Shown in pieces: positions 44,420-53,703 of a DNA stretch of 64,000 bases. Source of the stretch: Porphyrobacter sp. Its GTDB lineage: Bacteria; Pseudomonadota; Alphaproteobacteria; Sphingomonadales; Sphingomonadaceae. Every line of letters begins with the position of its first letter. Within the stretch, counting starts at the first letter, position 1. The stretch covers positions 1-64,000 of the forward strand of contig JAPZUC010000008.1 of assembly GCA_027533455.1 (NCBI GenBank). The letters run 5' to 3'. The notes beneath the pieces are model-generated. The model worked only from the letters and a program-made list of their open reading frames with translations. It did not search any database and was not told where the DNA came from. Position numbers and translations under genes: made by a program.

Positions 44420-45334
44420 GTGACAACCACTATCCGCACCCCCCGACACCTCGCACTGGCAGCCGTTCTGGCTGCCACAACCGCTTCAGGCCTCGCTGCC
44501 CAGACTCTTCCCCCTCCCGTCACCGGCGAGCAGGACGGCGTGATGACCACCACGGTCTACGGCTCGCTCCCTTCGCTTGCCGAGATGGAGGAAGGCCCGC
44601 GCGTCACCGGCATCATTTCGGCCCGCAGGGGCTCGCGCCTCCAGGTCACCGGCGATGACGGCACCACCACCATGGTGACGCTGCACAACGAGACCGAGAT
44701 CCGCACCCGCGGTGGTTTCCTCGGTATCGGCAACAAGACTCTCGACCAGTCCGCGCTGATCAACGGCCTGCCGGTCGTCGTGAAGACGTCGCGCTATGGC
44801 GAAGGCCTGGTGGCAAGCGAAGTCCGCTTCACCAGCGATGATCGCATGATCGCAGCTATGATCCGCGGCGGCACCCAGCAGCAGTTCGGCGAACAGGGCG
44901 CTGCGATCAAGCAGAACGCTGCCGCCACCGAAGCACTGCGCGGCCGTCTTGGCGATATCGACAAGTACAACCTCAAGGGCACCACCAACGTCTATTTCGA
45001 CACGGGCAAGTGGATGCTCAGCCCTGCGGCCAAGAACGAGCTGTGCGCCGCCGCCCAGACTGCAGGTGCCGACGAGAACTCACTGATGCTGGTGCTCGGC
45101 TATACCGACACCACCGGTTCGCAGGAAGTGAACCAGACCCTCTCGGAAAAGCGCGCTGCGGCGGTGGTCAACCACCTCCAGCAGGTCTGCAAGTGGAAGC
45201 CTTACCGCATGCTGACCCCGACCGGTATGGCGACCGCCGATCCGGCTGCCGACAACAGCACCCCGGGAGGCCGCGCCCAGAACCGCCGCGTTTCGGTCAA
45301 TGTGCTGGTGAGCAAGGCGCTCGACGGACAGTAA
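44420..45334 (+). CDS. OmpA-family outer-membrane/peptidoglycan-linking protein
   Basis: 304 residues from the GTG at 44420, with GCAGGAG upstream. Signal peptide (L-A-L-A-A-V-L-A-A-T-T-A-S-G-L-A-A-Q). The central region (about 55-140) repeats short beta-like strands (G-I-I-S-A-R-R-G-S-R-L-Q-V-T-G-D-D-G) suggestive of an OB-like fold. The C-terminal OmpA domain (about 190-300) has V-Y-F-D-T-G-K, G-Y-T-D-T-T-G-S, L-S-E-K-R-A-A-A-V and N-R-R-V-S-V. There is no beta-barrel, so it is likely a periplasmic linker or adhesin-type protein. Terminator and parS site follow. Confidence 0.87.
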   Translation: MTTTIRTPRHLALAAVLAATTASGLAAQTLPPPVTGEQDGVMTTTVYGSLPSLAEMEEGPRVTGIISARRGSRLQVTGDDGTTTMVTLHNETEIRTRGGFLGIGNKTLDQSALINGLPVVVKTSRYGEGLVASEVRFTSDDRMIAAMIRGGTQQQFGEQGAAIKQNAAATEALRGRLGDIDKYNLKGTTNVYFDTGKWMLSPAAKNELCAAAQTAGADENSLMLVLGYTDTTGSQEVNQTLSEKRAAAVVNHLQQVCKWKPYRMLTPTGMATADPAADNSTPGGRAQNRRVSVNVLVSKALDGQ

Positions 45335-45360
45335 GCTGAGCTGCAGGCCACAAACGAAGA

Positions 45361-45387
45361 GGGCGGGCCGCGAGGCTCGCCCTTTTT
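45361..45387 (+). terminator. Rho-independent terminator of the OmpA-family gene
   Basis: GGGCGGGCC (45361-45369) pairs with GGCTCGCCC (45374-45382) with one G-U, loop GCGA, then TTTTT. It lies 26 bases after the stop and 3 bases before the parS site. Confidence 0.85.
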
Positions 45388-45390
45388 CGT

Positions 45391-45406
45391 TGTTTCACGT
45401 GAAACG
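45391..45406. promoter_or_regulatory. Putative parS site 2
   Basis: TGTTTCACGTGAAACG matches TGTTNCACGTGNAACA at 15 of 16 positions; only the last base differs. Intergenic, between the OmpA-family terminator and uvrC. Partner site at 34879-34894. Confidence 0.8.
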
Positions 45407-45503
45407 CGCCAAACTGTGGCAGCTGGGCGGGATCAAGAGGGAGGCGAGACGGCCCTGAAGGGAGTCTAACCGGGGTCTAAAGCCAAGCGGCACGCTGCAA
45501 GCC

Positions 45504-47465
45504 TCACCCGCCCGCGTGGTAGAAATCGTAGACCTTGCGCGCGACCGCGGCGCTGACCCCCGGCGCGCGTTGCAGGTCTTCTAGCGACGCTGCCCGCACC
45601 TTCGATGCGGTTCCGAAATGCAGCAGCAGCGCGCGCTTGCGCGACGGGCCGATGCCGGGAATTTCATCCAGCGGTGACGCCGTGATCGCCTTTGACCGCT
45701 TTGCCCGGTGCGCACCAATGACATAGCGGTGCACTTCGTCACGCAGGTTCTGCAGGTGGAACAGCAGCGGCGAATTCACCGGCAGCATCTTCTCGCGCCC
45801 GTCCGGGAAATGGAACACTTCCCGCCCCTCTCGCCCGTGATGCGGCCCTTTGGCGACGCCGATCACCGCGATATCATCAGCAATGCCGATCTCGGTCAGC
45901 ACCCGAATGACGCTGGATAGCTGCCCCTTGCCGCCATCAATAAGGATGAGATCGGGGAGGATGGTTTCGTGGCCGCCTTGCTTGGCCTCCGGGTTCTCCT
46001 CGCCCTCGGCAAAGTTGCGGAACCGCCGTGCCATCACTTCGCGCATCATCGCGAAGTCATCATTGGTCTGCGCCTCGCGGATGTTGAACTTGCGGTACTG
46101 GTTCTTCTCGAAGCCGTCCGGCCCGGCGACGACCATAGCGCCCACCGCCTTCGTCCCTTGAATGTGGCTGTTGTCGTAGACCTCGATCCGCTGCGGGGGT
46201 GTGTCGAGTTCGAGAAACTCGGCCAGTTCGCGGTTGAGCTTTGCCTTGGTGCCGGTCTCCGCGAGCCGCCGCTCGAGCGCCTCGACCGCGTTGCGCTGCG
46301 CCTGCGCCATCAGTTTGCGCCGGTCACCACGCTCGGGGACAGAGATCCGCACCTTGCGCCCCGCAAGCTCGCTCAAAGCCGCCTCGATCAGCTCACATTC
46401 GGGAAGATCGCGATCGACAAGAATGGTCGGCGGCGGCGGCACTTCCTCGTAGAATTGGAGCATCACGTCGGCCAGCACCTGCGCCTCCTCCACATCATTG
46501 GTGTGGCGCGGAAACAGGGCGCGGTGGCCCCAGTTCTGCCCGCCGCGGATGAAGAAGGACTGGACGCTCATCTGCCCCTTGCTGGCGGCAAGCGCGAAGA
46601 CATCCGCGTCGCCCAGCCCCTGCGCATTGATCGCCTGCGAGCCCTGGATGAAGGTAGCCGCGCGCAGCCGGTCACGCAGCATCGCCGCGGTCTCGAAATC
46701 GAGGTTCTGGGCAGCCTTGGCCATCTGTCGTTCGAAATCGGCCTGCACGGCGCCCGATTTGCCCGAGAGGAAATCCTTCGCCTGCCGCACCAGCGCGTCA
46801 TAATCCGGCTCGCTGACCCGTCCCACACACGGCGCCGAGCAGCGCTTGATCTGATAGAGCAAGCAAGGCCGGTCGCGATTGTTGAAGAAACTATCAGTGC
46901 AGGATCGCAGCAGAAACAGCTTTTGCAGCGCGTTGAGCGTGGTGTTGACGCTCCCTGCGCTCGCAAACGGCCCGTAGTAATTGCCCATGGCCCGCCGCGC
47001 GCCGCGGTGCTTCTGGATGCGCGGGAAGGCGTGATCGGTGCGCAGCAGGATGAAGGGGAAGCTCTTGTCGTCACGCAGCAGCACGTTGAACGGCGGGCGG
47101 AAGCGCTTGATGAGTTGCGCCTCCAGCAGCAGCGCCTCGGCCTCGGAGTTGGTGGTGATGATCTCCATGCTGCGCGTCTGGCTGACCATCCGCTGCAACC
47201 TGCCGGAGAGTCCCGCGATCTGGGTGTAATTGGCCACCCGCGCCTTCAGCGAGCGCGCTTTTCCGACATAGAGCACCTCGCCCCGGACATCGAGCATACG
47301 GTAAACGCCTGGAACGGGCTTGAGCACCTTTACCGTCTCGCGGATCGCTTGCACGCCGCCTTCGAGATCGGGCTGGGCGCTCGAGACGGTGTAGGCGGCG
47401 CGCTCCTCGTTGAAGCGCTCCGCACCGCGTGGATCGTTAGGGGTGCCGGCAGGGGTTCGGGCCAT
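45504..47465 (-). CDS. uvrC: Excinuclease ABC subunit C
   Basis: 653 residues from the ATG at 47465 (M-A-R-T-P-A-G). UvrC makes both incisions in nucleotide excision repair. Order of domains: GIY-YIG nuclease (about 50-130, P-G-V-Y-R-M and Y-V-G-K-A), cysteine-containing C-L-L-Y-Q-I-K-R-C-S-A-P-C, UVR motif (about 240), RNase H-like UvrC domain (I-E-V-Y-D-N-S-H-I-Q-G, L-I-L-I-D-G-G-K-G-Q), and C-terminal helix-hairpin-helix (I-P-G-I-G-P-S-R-K). All expected motifs are present. A ~40-residue hydrophilic N-terminal extension precedes the core. Confidence 0.97.
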   Translation of the reverse strand: MARTPAGTPNDPRGAERFNEERAAYTVSSAQPDLEGGVQAIRETVKVLKPVPGVYRMLDVRGEVLYVGKARSLKARVANYTQIAGLSGRLQRMVSQTRSMEIITTNSEAEALLLEAQLIKRFRPPFNVLLRDDKSFPFILLRTDHAFPRIQKHRGARRAMGNYYGPFASAGSVNTTLNALQKLFLLRSCTDSFFNNRDRPCLLYQIKRCSAPCVGRVSEPDYDALVRQAKDFLSGKSGAVQADFERQMAKAAQNLDFETAAMLRDRLRAATFIQGSQAINAQGLGDADVFALAASKGQMSVQSFFIRGGQNWGHRALFPRHTNDVEEAQVLADVMLQFYEEVPPPPTILVDRDLPECELIEAALSELAGRKVRISVPERGDRRKLMAQAQRNAVEALERRLAETGTKAKLNRELAEFLELDTPPQRIEVYDNSHIQGTKAVGAMVVAGPDGFEKNQYRKFNIREAQTNDDFAMMREVMARRFRNFAEGEENPEAKQGGHETILPDLILIDGGKGQLSSVIRVLTEIGIADDIAVIGVAKGPHHGREGREVFHFPDGREKMLPVNSPLLFHLQNLRDEVHRYVIGAHRAKRSKAITASPLDEIPGIGPSRKRALLLHFGTASKVRAASLEDLQRAPGVSAAVARKVYDFYHAGG

Positions 47466-47530
47466 GCCCGCCAGATAGGGACTGCGGGGGGCGATTGGCA
47501 ATTGCCGTGCGTGCGCCTATCCGCGCCTCT

Positions 47531-48721
47531 ATGGATCAGTTCGACGTCATCATCCTCGGCGCAGGAGCGGCCGGGCTTTATTGCGCCGGGCAGGCGGGTC
47601 AGCGCGGCCTGCGCGTGGCGTTGCTCGAAAAGGCCGAGGCGCCGGGCAAGAAGATCCTGATCTCGGGCGGGGGGCGCTGCAACTTCACCAATCTGGGCGT
47701 GGGGCCGGCCAATTACCTCTCCGCCAACCCCCACTTCGCCAAGAGCGCGCTCGCCCGATATACGCCGGCGGACTTCATCGCTCTGGTCGAGCGGCACGGG
47801 ATTGCATGGCACGAGAAGACGCTGGGCCAGTTGTTTTGCGATGGCTCGGCGAAACAGATCGTCGAGATGCTGCTGGACGAATGTCCGCCTGACATGGTGA
47901 CCCTCACCTGCGGCGCGGACATCGCGCAGGTTGCGCGCGGGTCAGACGGGATTTTCACCGTTACCGCCGCCGATGGCCGCACATGGCACGCGCCCGCGCT
48001 GGTGATCGCCACCGGCGGGCCTTCCATTCCCAAGATGGGCGCGAGCGACTTTGCCTATCGGCTGGCGCGGCAGTTTGGCCTCAAGGTTGTCGAGCCCCGC
48101 CCTGCCCTCGTGCCGCTGACATTGGGCGGCGAAGACGCGCTGTTCCGCGAGCTTTCCGGCGTGGCCGCGCCGGTGCGAGCGCGGGCCGGCAGTGCAGAGT
48201 TCGCCGAGGCCGCGCTGTTCACTCACAAAGGGTTGTCTGGCCCTGCGATCCTGCAAGTCTCGAGCTATTGGCGGCATGGCGAGCCGGTCGGCATCACCTT
48301 CCTCCCCGATGCTGCGACCGACTGGCTGCTGGAGGCCAAGCGCGATCGTCCCCGTACGCACCTGCGCACGCTGCTGCGCGAACGTCTGCCTGGCAGGCTC
48401 GCCGACGCCCTTGCCGACCGGATGGGGCTGGAGCGGGACCTCGGGAACCTCTCGGACAAGGATTTGCGCGCCGCACAGGTCAAGCTTGCCGACTGGCGCT
48501 TCGCCCCCAACGGAACGGAAGGCTACGCCAAGGCCGAAGTGACCGCAGGCGGGATTGCCACGGCGGAACTATCGTCGCGCACGATGGAAGCAGCGAAAGT
48601 GCCCGGCCTCTATGCCATCGGCGAGGCGGTGGACGTAACCGGCTGGCTCGGCGGCTACAACTTCCAGTGGGCCTGGGCGAGCGGCCACGCTTGCGCTGAG
48701 GCGCTCGCCCCGGAAGTCTAG
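47531..48721 (+). CDS. HI0933/YhiN-family flavoprotein
   Basis: 396 residues. N-terminal FAD-binding motif V-I-I-L-G-A-G-A-A-G-L-Y-C-A-G, family-specific K-K-I-L-I-S-G-G-G-R-C-N-F-T-N, A-T-G-G-x-S-I-P-K-M-G-A-S-D-F-A-Y, T-H-K-G-L-S-G-P and the C-terminal G-Y-N-F-Q-W-A-W-A-S-G. The family is widespread; biochemical function is unclear. Convergent with the receptor gene, overlapping by 4 bases. Confidence 0.92.
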   Translation: MDQFDVIILGAGAAGLYCAGQAGQRGLRVALLEKAEAPGKKILISGGGRCNFTNLGVGPANYLSANPHFAKSALARYTPADFIALVERHGIAWHEKTLGQLFCDGSAKQIVEMLLDECPPDMVTLTCGADIAQVARGSDGIFTVTAADGRTWHAPALVIATGGPSIPKMGASDFAYRLARQFGLKVVEPRPALVPLTLGGEDALFRELSGVAAPVRARAGSAEFAEAALFTHKGLSGPAILQVSSYWRHGEPVGITFLPDAATDWLLEAKRDRPRTHLRTLLRERLPGRLADALADRMGLERDLGNLSDKDLRAAQVKLADWRFAPNGTEGYAKAEVTAGGIATAELSSRTMEAAKVPGLYAIGEAVDVTGWLGGYNFQWAWASGHACAEALAPEV

Positions 48722-51675
48722 AACAACTTCCGCAGGTCAATCCCGAGATACAGCCCCAGCGGATCGATCACGAAGGGGTTGTAATTGACTGGCGTTTCAC
48801 CCGCCGAATCGCGCACCTTGCGCTGCGCATCGAACAGGTTGTCGGCCACGAGGCTGACGCGGAAGTCCTTGAGCAGACCCTCGTTCTTGCCCGTGACTTC
48901 GCCGAGGTTGGCGAACACGCGCAGATTGAAGGTGACGATGTCGTCGAAGAACAGGTCAGTCGTCCCCACCGCCCCGTCGAGCCGGGTCTCGCCGGTGTAG
49001 ATCCCCGACAGACGGAAGCCGAGCCCCTTGCCGAACAAGCCCGCTTCAAGCCTGCTCGAATGCCGCGGCTGACCGAAGGCGCCGGTCGCCTGCCCGTCCA
49101 GCTGGTCGAGCGGCTGGAGGCCGGAAGCAATCAGGATCTCGTTGGCGAGCTCGATCGTGTGGGTGAGGTTGGCGAAATAGCGCCAGCCCTGGAAGTTTCG
49201 CCCGCCAAGAGGGTTGAAGGCCGGCCCGCCCGCAGGCGCACCGCTTCCGCCAGCTGCCGGAGGGCCGCCAGCCGGAGCGCCCGGCGCGCCACCGGGTGCG
49301 CCGCCGCCCATCATCGCCGGGTCGATGGCGCAGATCCGCGTGCGGAACGTCGCCAGCCGCGCCATATCGATCTTGCCGTCCGCACCGCGCAGGCGCGAGA
49401 GCATCGGGGCAAGGCGCGCGGGGTCGATCCCGGGATATTCCTTGGAAATGTCGGCACCGCTGTCGATCGCGGTGGCCAGCTTTTCGAGGAAAGCCTGCCC
49501 GTCTTCGGCACAAAGCCGCGCGCGGAATGCCATGAACTGCTCGCGCTGTTCAGGCGTGGGCGCGAAACCTCCGCCAAAGCCGCCCGCAGGTGCCGCGCCT
49601 TGCACAGCCGGAGGCGCTCCGGTGGTTGGGGGGGGGGGCTGGGGCGCTGCTGCAGCCGGAGCCCCGCCACCACCACCACCGCCGCCGCCGAAGCGTCCGC
49701 CGCCGCCGCCGGGGCCGCCGAAGCCGCCCCCGCCCGCGGGCGCGCCGATGCTGCCATTGGTCGAGAGAGTGAACTGCAGCCGGTCAGCCCGCGTCTCGGC
49801 AAAGCTCACCGAACGCCGGTCAACCCGCACGATCCGGCCACTCACATCACGCGTCACGCGCCCGGGGAAGGCCGCCTCGGTATCCGCTGTGATCTGCGGG
49901 AAAGCGCTGACGACATTGTCGGAACGGTTGCGGATGTAATCCACCGCCAGACGCGTGTTTTCCCAGAACGGCAGCTCCCAGTTGGCCGAGAACTTCCAGT
50001 CGCGCTGGGTTTCGGCTGGCAGATCGGGATTGCCCCCCGTTAGCACAGTGGCCAGCACAGTCTCGCCGCGTACCAGATCGAACACGGGGACGTTGAAATT
50101 GGTGATCTGCGGATTGCCGAGCGCGGCCAGCCCCGGTGCGACTTCGCGCCAGATATAGGTGGCCGACAGGTCGAGCCCGTCAACCGGCTTCCATGTCACA
50201 CCCGCATTCCAGTCTCCCAGCGTGCCGAAATCGCTGAGGTCTTCGATTCCGGCCTGAAGGTTGAGCGTGAAGTCGCCCAGCGCACCCAGAAACTCGTCGC
50301 GGCCACTGGTCAGTGGCACGACAAGATTTGCGCCGGTCGAAAGGTTGCGGCGGGTAAGCTTGGCTTCGCTGGACGAGCGGGTGTCAGCGCTCTCGATGCG
50401 CTGCCAGTTAAGGCCGACATCGAAAGTTGCGCGCATCTCGCCCGCAGGCAGCTCGGCAAGCCCGCCCTCGAGCGTGGTCAGCGTGCTGGCGAGGATGTTG
50501 CGGCTGCGCGCCGTGTCGAAGCCGTTGCCGGTGTTGCCCGGCAGATCGCCGTTCACCGCCAGCGTCCCCGCGAGCGCGGCGTCGCGATAGGCCTGAAGCT
50601 GATCGTCCCTCAGCCGCTGGTCGATCTCGGTCTCGCTCTCGGCGAAGGAGCTGTCGAAGGTGGTCGTCAGGCGGAATGCGTTCAAAGGACGGGTGATCGA
50701 GCCTGCGGCCGAAACCGTGTCGCTCGATGTGCGCCGCGCCAGCGGGGTCTCTTCCCCGAAGGTGCGCACCGTGCCGTCATCGGCCGGATTGCGGCGCAGC
50801 ACGACCGTGTTGAGCCCGTCGAGGCTGCGGCTCTCCTCGCGGGCGTAGTTGATGTTCGCGCTGATCGATGTGCCGCTGTCGATGAAGGCTTTGGCCCACG
50901 AGACGTTGGCATCAAGCCCGAAGGTGTCGGCTAGCAGACTGCGGTACCGGGCCTGATCGGGATCACCTGCGACCAGCGATTGCGACCCCGGGGTCTGGGG
51001 CACATCGCGCTCGGCCTCGGTCAGCATCGTCGCGTCCTCGACACGGATGTTGGCATTGATCCGCCCGCCATTGGCGATCTTGAGGATGCCCAATTGCTGT
51101 TCGTTGCGGCTGTAGCCCCCGCGCGAGGGCATCTCGAATTCGAGATCGGCCTGACGATTGGAGTAATTGTCCTTGAGGATGAGGTTGATCACGCGGCGAT
51201 CGGGCGGAAAGCCGAAGCGCTGGGCGACTTCTTCGGGGAACACCTCGACACGCGCCAGAGCTTCGGGCGGGTAGTTGGCAAATTCGCGGAAAGACCCGAT
51301 GCGGATGCCGTTGACGAGAATCACCGGCCCGCCGCCGCCGCGCCCGCGTGCCGATCCCGTACGTGCGCTGATCTGGGCGATAAGATCGGTGATCGAGGTC
51401 ACGCCCTCGGCAGCGATGGCGTTTTCATCAAGCTGCAACAGCGGTGCCTGTTCGACAAACAGCTGCCCGCGCACCCGGCCCGAGCGCACGACGATCTCTC
51501 CCACTGCCCCGGTGTCGCTTGCGCTTTCAGGCTCATCGTCCTGCGTCTGGGCAACAGGTTCAGGCTGAGGCTGCGTGGTTTCGGTCACGGTCGCGGCCAG
51601 CGGCCATGCCGCTGCCAGCCCGACAGCACAGGTGCCAGCGCGCAGGGCGGCGCGGGAAAACGGGGAGAGGTTCAT
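48718..51675 (-). CDS. TonB-dependent receptor-like protein with Gly/Pro-rich insertion
   Basis: 985 residues with a signal peptide (A-L-R-A-G-T-C-A-V-G-L-A-A-A-W-P-L-A-A). A plug-like region spans about 60-175 (S-I-T-D-L-I-A-Q-I-S, V-I-L-V-N-G-I-R-I, F-G-F-P-P-D-R-R-V-I-N-L), then barrel strands, ending in a C-terminal Phe (L-R-K-L-F) typical of outer-membrane barrels. Between strands, residues about 640-825 form an insertion: Gly-rich and Pro-rich stretches flanking a helical segment with two cysteines (R-L-C-A-E-D-G, R-I-C-A-I-D-P). Part is encoded by an 11-base homopolymer (49628-49638). Such insertions are not part of ordinary receptors. Ligand unknown. Confidence 0.82.
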   Translation of the reverse strand: MNLSPFSRAALRAGTCAVGLAAAWPLAATVTETTQPQPEPVAQTQDDEPESASDTGAVGEIVVRSGRVRGQLFVEQAPLLQLDENAIAAEGVTSITDLIAQISARTGSARGRGGGGPVILVNGIRIGSFREFANYPPEALARVEVFPEEVAQRFGFPPDRRVINLILKDNYSNRQADLEFEMPSRGGYSRNEQQLGILKIANGGRINANIRVEDATMLTEAERDVPQTPGSQSLVAGDPDQARYRSLLADTFGLDANVSWAKAFIDSGTSISANINYAREESRSLDGLNTVVLRRNPADDGTVRTFGEETPLARRTSSDTVSAAGSITRPLNAFRLTTTFDSSFAESETEIDQRLRDDQLQAYRDAALAGTLAVNGDLPGNTGNGFDTARSRNILASTLTTLEGGLAELPAGEMRATFDVGLNWQRIESADTRSSSEAKLTRRNLSTGANLVVPLTSGRDEFLGALGDFTLNLQAGIEDLSDFGTLGDWNAGVTWKPVDGLDLSATYIWREVAPGLAALGNPQITNFNVPVFDLVRGETVLATVLTGGNPDLPAETQRDWKFSANWELPFWENTRLAVDYIRNRSDNVVSAFPQITADTEAAFPGRVTRDVSGRIVRVDRRSVSFAETRADRLQFTLSTNGSIGAPAGGGGFGGPGGGGGRFGGGGGGGGGAPAAAAPQPPPPTTGAPPAVQGAAPAGGFGGGFAPTPEQREQFMAFRARLCAEDGQAFLEKLATAIDSGADISKEYPGIDPARLAPMLSRLRGADGKIDMARLATFRTRICAIDPAMMGGGAPGGAPGAPAGGPPAAGGSGAPAGGPAFNPLGGRNFQGWRYFANLTHTIELANEILIASGLQPLDQLDGQATGAFGQPRHSSRLEAGLFGKGLGFRLSGIYTGETRLDGAVGTTDLFFDDIVTFNLRVFANLGEVTGKNEGLLKDFRVSLVADNLFDAQRKVRDSAGETPVNYNPFVIDPLGLYLGIDLRKLF
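49628..49638 (-). repeat. 11-base homopolymer (C11 on the coding strand)
   Basis: Eleven consecutive G on the plus strand encode the Q-P-P-P-P-T-T segment of the receptor. Loss or gain of one base would frameshift the last ~300 residues including the barrel end. Could allow slipped-strand variation, or be a base-calling hazard. Confidence 0.9.
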
Positions 51676-51911
51676 GGAGTCCCTTCAACAATACTTCTGG
51701 TCGTAGTGACGGCTTGTTACCGCTCACACCGGGCGATTGGCCTTCGGCGCGAAGCTGATCCGAGATGCATCGTTTCCCGGCACAACGCACATAATAGCCT
51801 GCAGATCATGCTCCTAACGCACGAGCCTTCCCTTTTGGTTCCCGCATCGCTAAAGCGCGGCCAGCAATCGACGGGCGCATTGTGCGCCGCAACGAAAATC
51901 AAAGGGAATAC

Positions 51912-52157
51912 ATGGCCAAGGAAGAACTCCTCGAAATGCGCGGGCGCGTGGTTGAGTTGCTGCCCAATGCGATGTTCCGGGTGGAGCTTGAGAACGGCCA
52001 TGAAGTGCTCGGCCACACCGCGGGCAAGATGCGCAAGAACCGCATCCGCGTTCTGGTGGGCGATGAAGTCCTGTGCGAACTCACGCCTTACGATCTCACC
52101 AAGGCGCGCATCACCTATCGCTTCATGCCGGGTCGCGGCGGCCCCGGCCCGCAATAA
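51912..52157 (+). CDS. infA: Translation initiation factor IF-1
   Basis: 81 residues from the ATG at 51912 with AAAGGGA upstream; an earlier in-frame start would add ten residues not found in IF-1. [31 protein letters not shown] and A-R-I-T-Y-R-F are conserved OB-fold segments. A short Gly/Pro tail follows (G-R-G-G-P-G-P-Q). infA-maf-rng-yacG form one tight unit. Confidence 0.97.
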   Translation: MAKEELLEMRGRVVELLPNAMFRVELENGHEVLGHTAGKMRKNRIRVLVGDEVLCELTPYDLTKARITYRFMPGRGGPGPQ

Positions 52158-52175
52158 GCGCCAGGGGCCCGCGAC

Positions 52176-52748
52176 ATGGGCTCTCCCCATCTGACACTGG
52201 CCTCGGCCTCGCCCCGGCGGCGCGAACTGCTTGGCCGGCTTGGCCTTGCGCCTGATGCTGTGCTGCCTGCCGACATCGACGAGACCCCTCTCAAGGGTGA
52301 GCTGCCGCGCGCCTATGCCCTGCGCATGGGCCGCGAAAAGGCGCTTGCGGTGGAAGCTCCCGGCTTCGTTCTGGCAGGCGACACCGTGGTCGCGGTCGGC
52401 CGCCGGATTCTCCCCAAGACGGAAACTGAAGCCGAAGCACGCGCCTGCCTCGAACTGATGAGCGGACGGCGGCACCAGGTGCTCTCCAGCGTGGTTCTGC
52501 GCGGGCCCGACGGTGCCTTGCGCGAACGGCTCGACGAGACGGTGGTGTGCTTCAAGCGCCTCTCTGCAGAAGAGATCGCCGCCTATCTTGCGGGCGGCGA
52601 ATGGCAGGGCAAGGCAGGTGGTTATGCCATTCAAGGTGCCGCTGAAGGCTTGATCGCGTGGATAAGAGGCAGCCATTCGGGCGTGATGGGCCTGCCGCTC
52701 TATGATGCTCGGGCGTTGCTCAAGGCAGCAGGTTTCCCCATTGGCTGA
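52176..52748 (+). CDS. maf: Maf/YhdE-type nucleotide pyrophosphatase
   Basis: 190 residues. L-A-S-A-S-P-R-R-R-E-L-L at the start, L-A-G-D-T-V-V-A-V, and Y-A-I-Q-G-A-A are the Maf signatures. These house-cleaning enzymes hydrolyse dTTP/UTP or modified nucleotides; the subtype is uncertain. Overlaps rng by 8 bases. Confidence 0.94.
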   Translation: MGSPHLTLASASPRRRELLGRLGLAPDAVLPADIDETPLKGELPRAYALRMGREKALAVEAPGFVLAGDTVVAVGRRILPKTETEAEARACLELMSGRRHQVLSSVVLRGPDGALRERLDETVVCFKRLSAEEIAAYLAGGEWQGKAGGYAIQGAAEGLIAWIRGSHSGVMGLPLYDARALLKAAGFPIG

Positions 52749-53703
52749 GTGGCTGATCGAGGAGGGCATCGCGGAAACGCGTGCCTTGCTGATCGAAGGC
52801 GAGCAGGTGCTGGCCGCGAAGATCGCGTGGCCGGGTGAACTCGCTGCCGGATCGCGTACTGCCGGGCAGCTCACCGGCAAGCTCAAGGGCACCCGGCGCG
52901 GGGTCGCCCTGCTCGATGGCGGCACCGAGGCACTGGTCGATCACCTGCCGCCCGAGATCACCGAGGGCCAGCGGATCGACCTCGTCATCACCCGCGCAGC
53001 CCTTGCCGAACGCGGACGCTTGAAGCGGGCGCAGGCGAGGGTTGCGGGGCCGGACACCCCCTCCCTTGCCGCTGCCGTGCCGGAAGGACGCATCGTCCGC
53101 CGCTTCCCCTCAGGCCTGTGGGACGAGGTGTGGCACGCCGCATCGTCGGCCAGCATCGCCTTCCCCGGGGGCGAGATCCTCGTCAGCGTCACCCCGGCGA
53201 TGACCGTCATCGACATCGACGGGATCGCCCCCCCGCGCGAAGTGGCGCTTACGGCCGTTCCCGCAATCGCACAGGCGCTGGCGTGGTTTGACCTCGGCGG
53301 AAACATCGGCATCGACTTCCCGACGCTCCAGACCAAGGAGGATCGCCGCGCGGTCGATGCGGCGCTGGACAATGCGCTGGCCGATTGGCCACACGAACGC
53401 ACCGCGATGAACGGCTTCGGCTTTGTCCAGCTGGTGGCGCGGCTCACCGGACCGTCCGTGCTGCACCGGTTCGCGGTCGCCCGCCTCGGGATGTCGGCGC
53501 GCATGGCGCTCAGGCAAGCGGAACTGGCCGCCGATGCGGGGACTGGGCGCGTGCTGCTGCTGACAGTGCATCCGGCGCTCAAGGCCAAGCTCAAGCCCGC
53601 ATGGATCGACGAACTGGCACGGCGGACGGGCCGGGAAGTGCGGATCGCAACCGATCCGGGCCTTGCCATAGAGGCCGCCCATGCCCAGTTGATGGAGGCA
53701 TGA
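52741..53703 (+). CDS. Short ribonuclease E/G family protein
   Basis: 320 residues using a TTG at 52741 (then A-E-W-L-I-E-E-G-I-A-E-T-R), inside the end of maf; the alternative in-frame start at 52702 would overlap maf more. The catalytic-core strand G-G-N-I-G-I-D-F-P-T-L keeps the first metal-binding Asp, and N-G-F-G-F-V-Q-L-V-A-R corresponds to the second conserved region but is diverged. There is no evident S1 domain, zinc link or C-terminal scaffold, so it is much shorter than RNase E or RNase G. Function as an RNase is inferred from family and position between maf and yacG. Confidence 0.82.
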   Translation: MAEWLIEEGIAETRALLIEGEQVLAAKIAWPGELAAGSRTAGQLTGKLKGTRRGVALLDGGTEALVDHLPPEITEGQRIDLVITRAALAERGRLKRAQARVAGPDTPSLAAAVPEGRIVRRFPSGLWDEVWHAASSASIAFPGGEILVSVTPAMTVIDIDGIAPPREVALTAVPAIAQALAWFDLGGNIGIDFPTLQTKEDRRAVDAALDNALADWPHERTAMNGFGFVQLVARLTGPSVLHRFAVARLGMSARMALRQAELAADAGTGRVLLLTVHPALKAKLKPAWIDELARRTGREVRIATDPGLAIEAAHAQLMEA

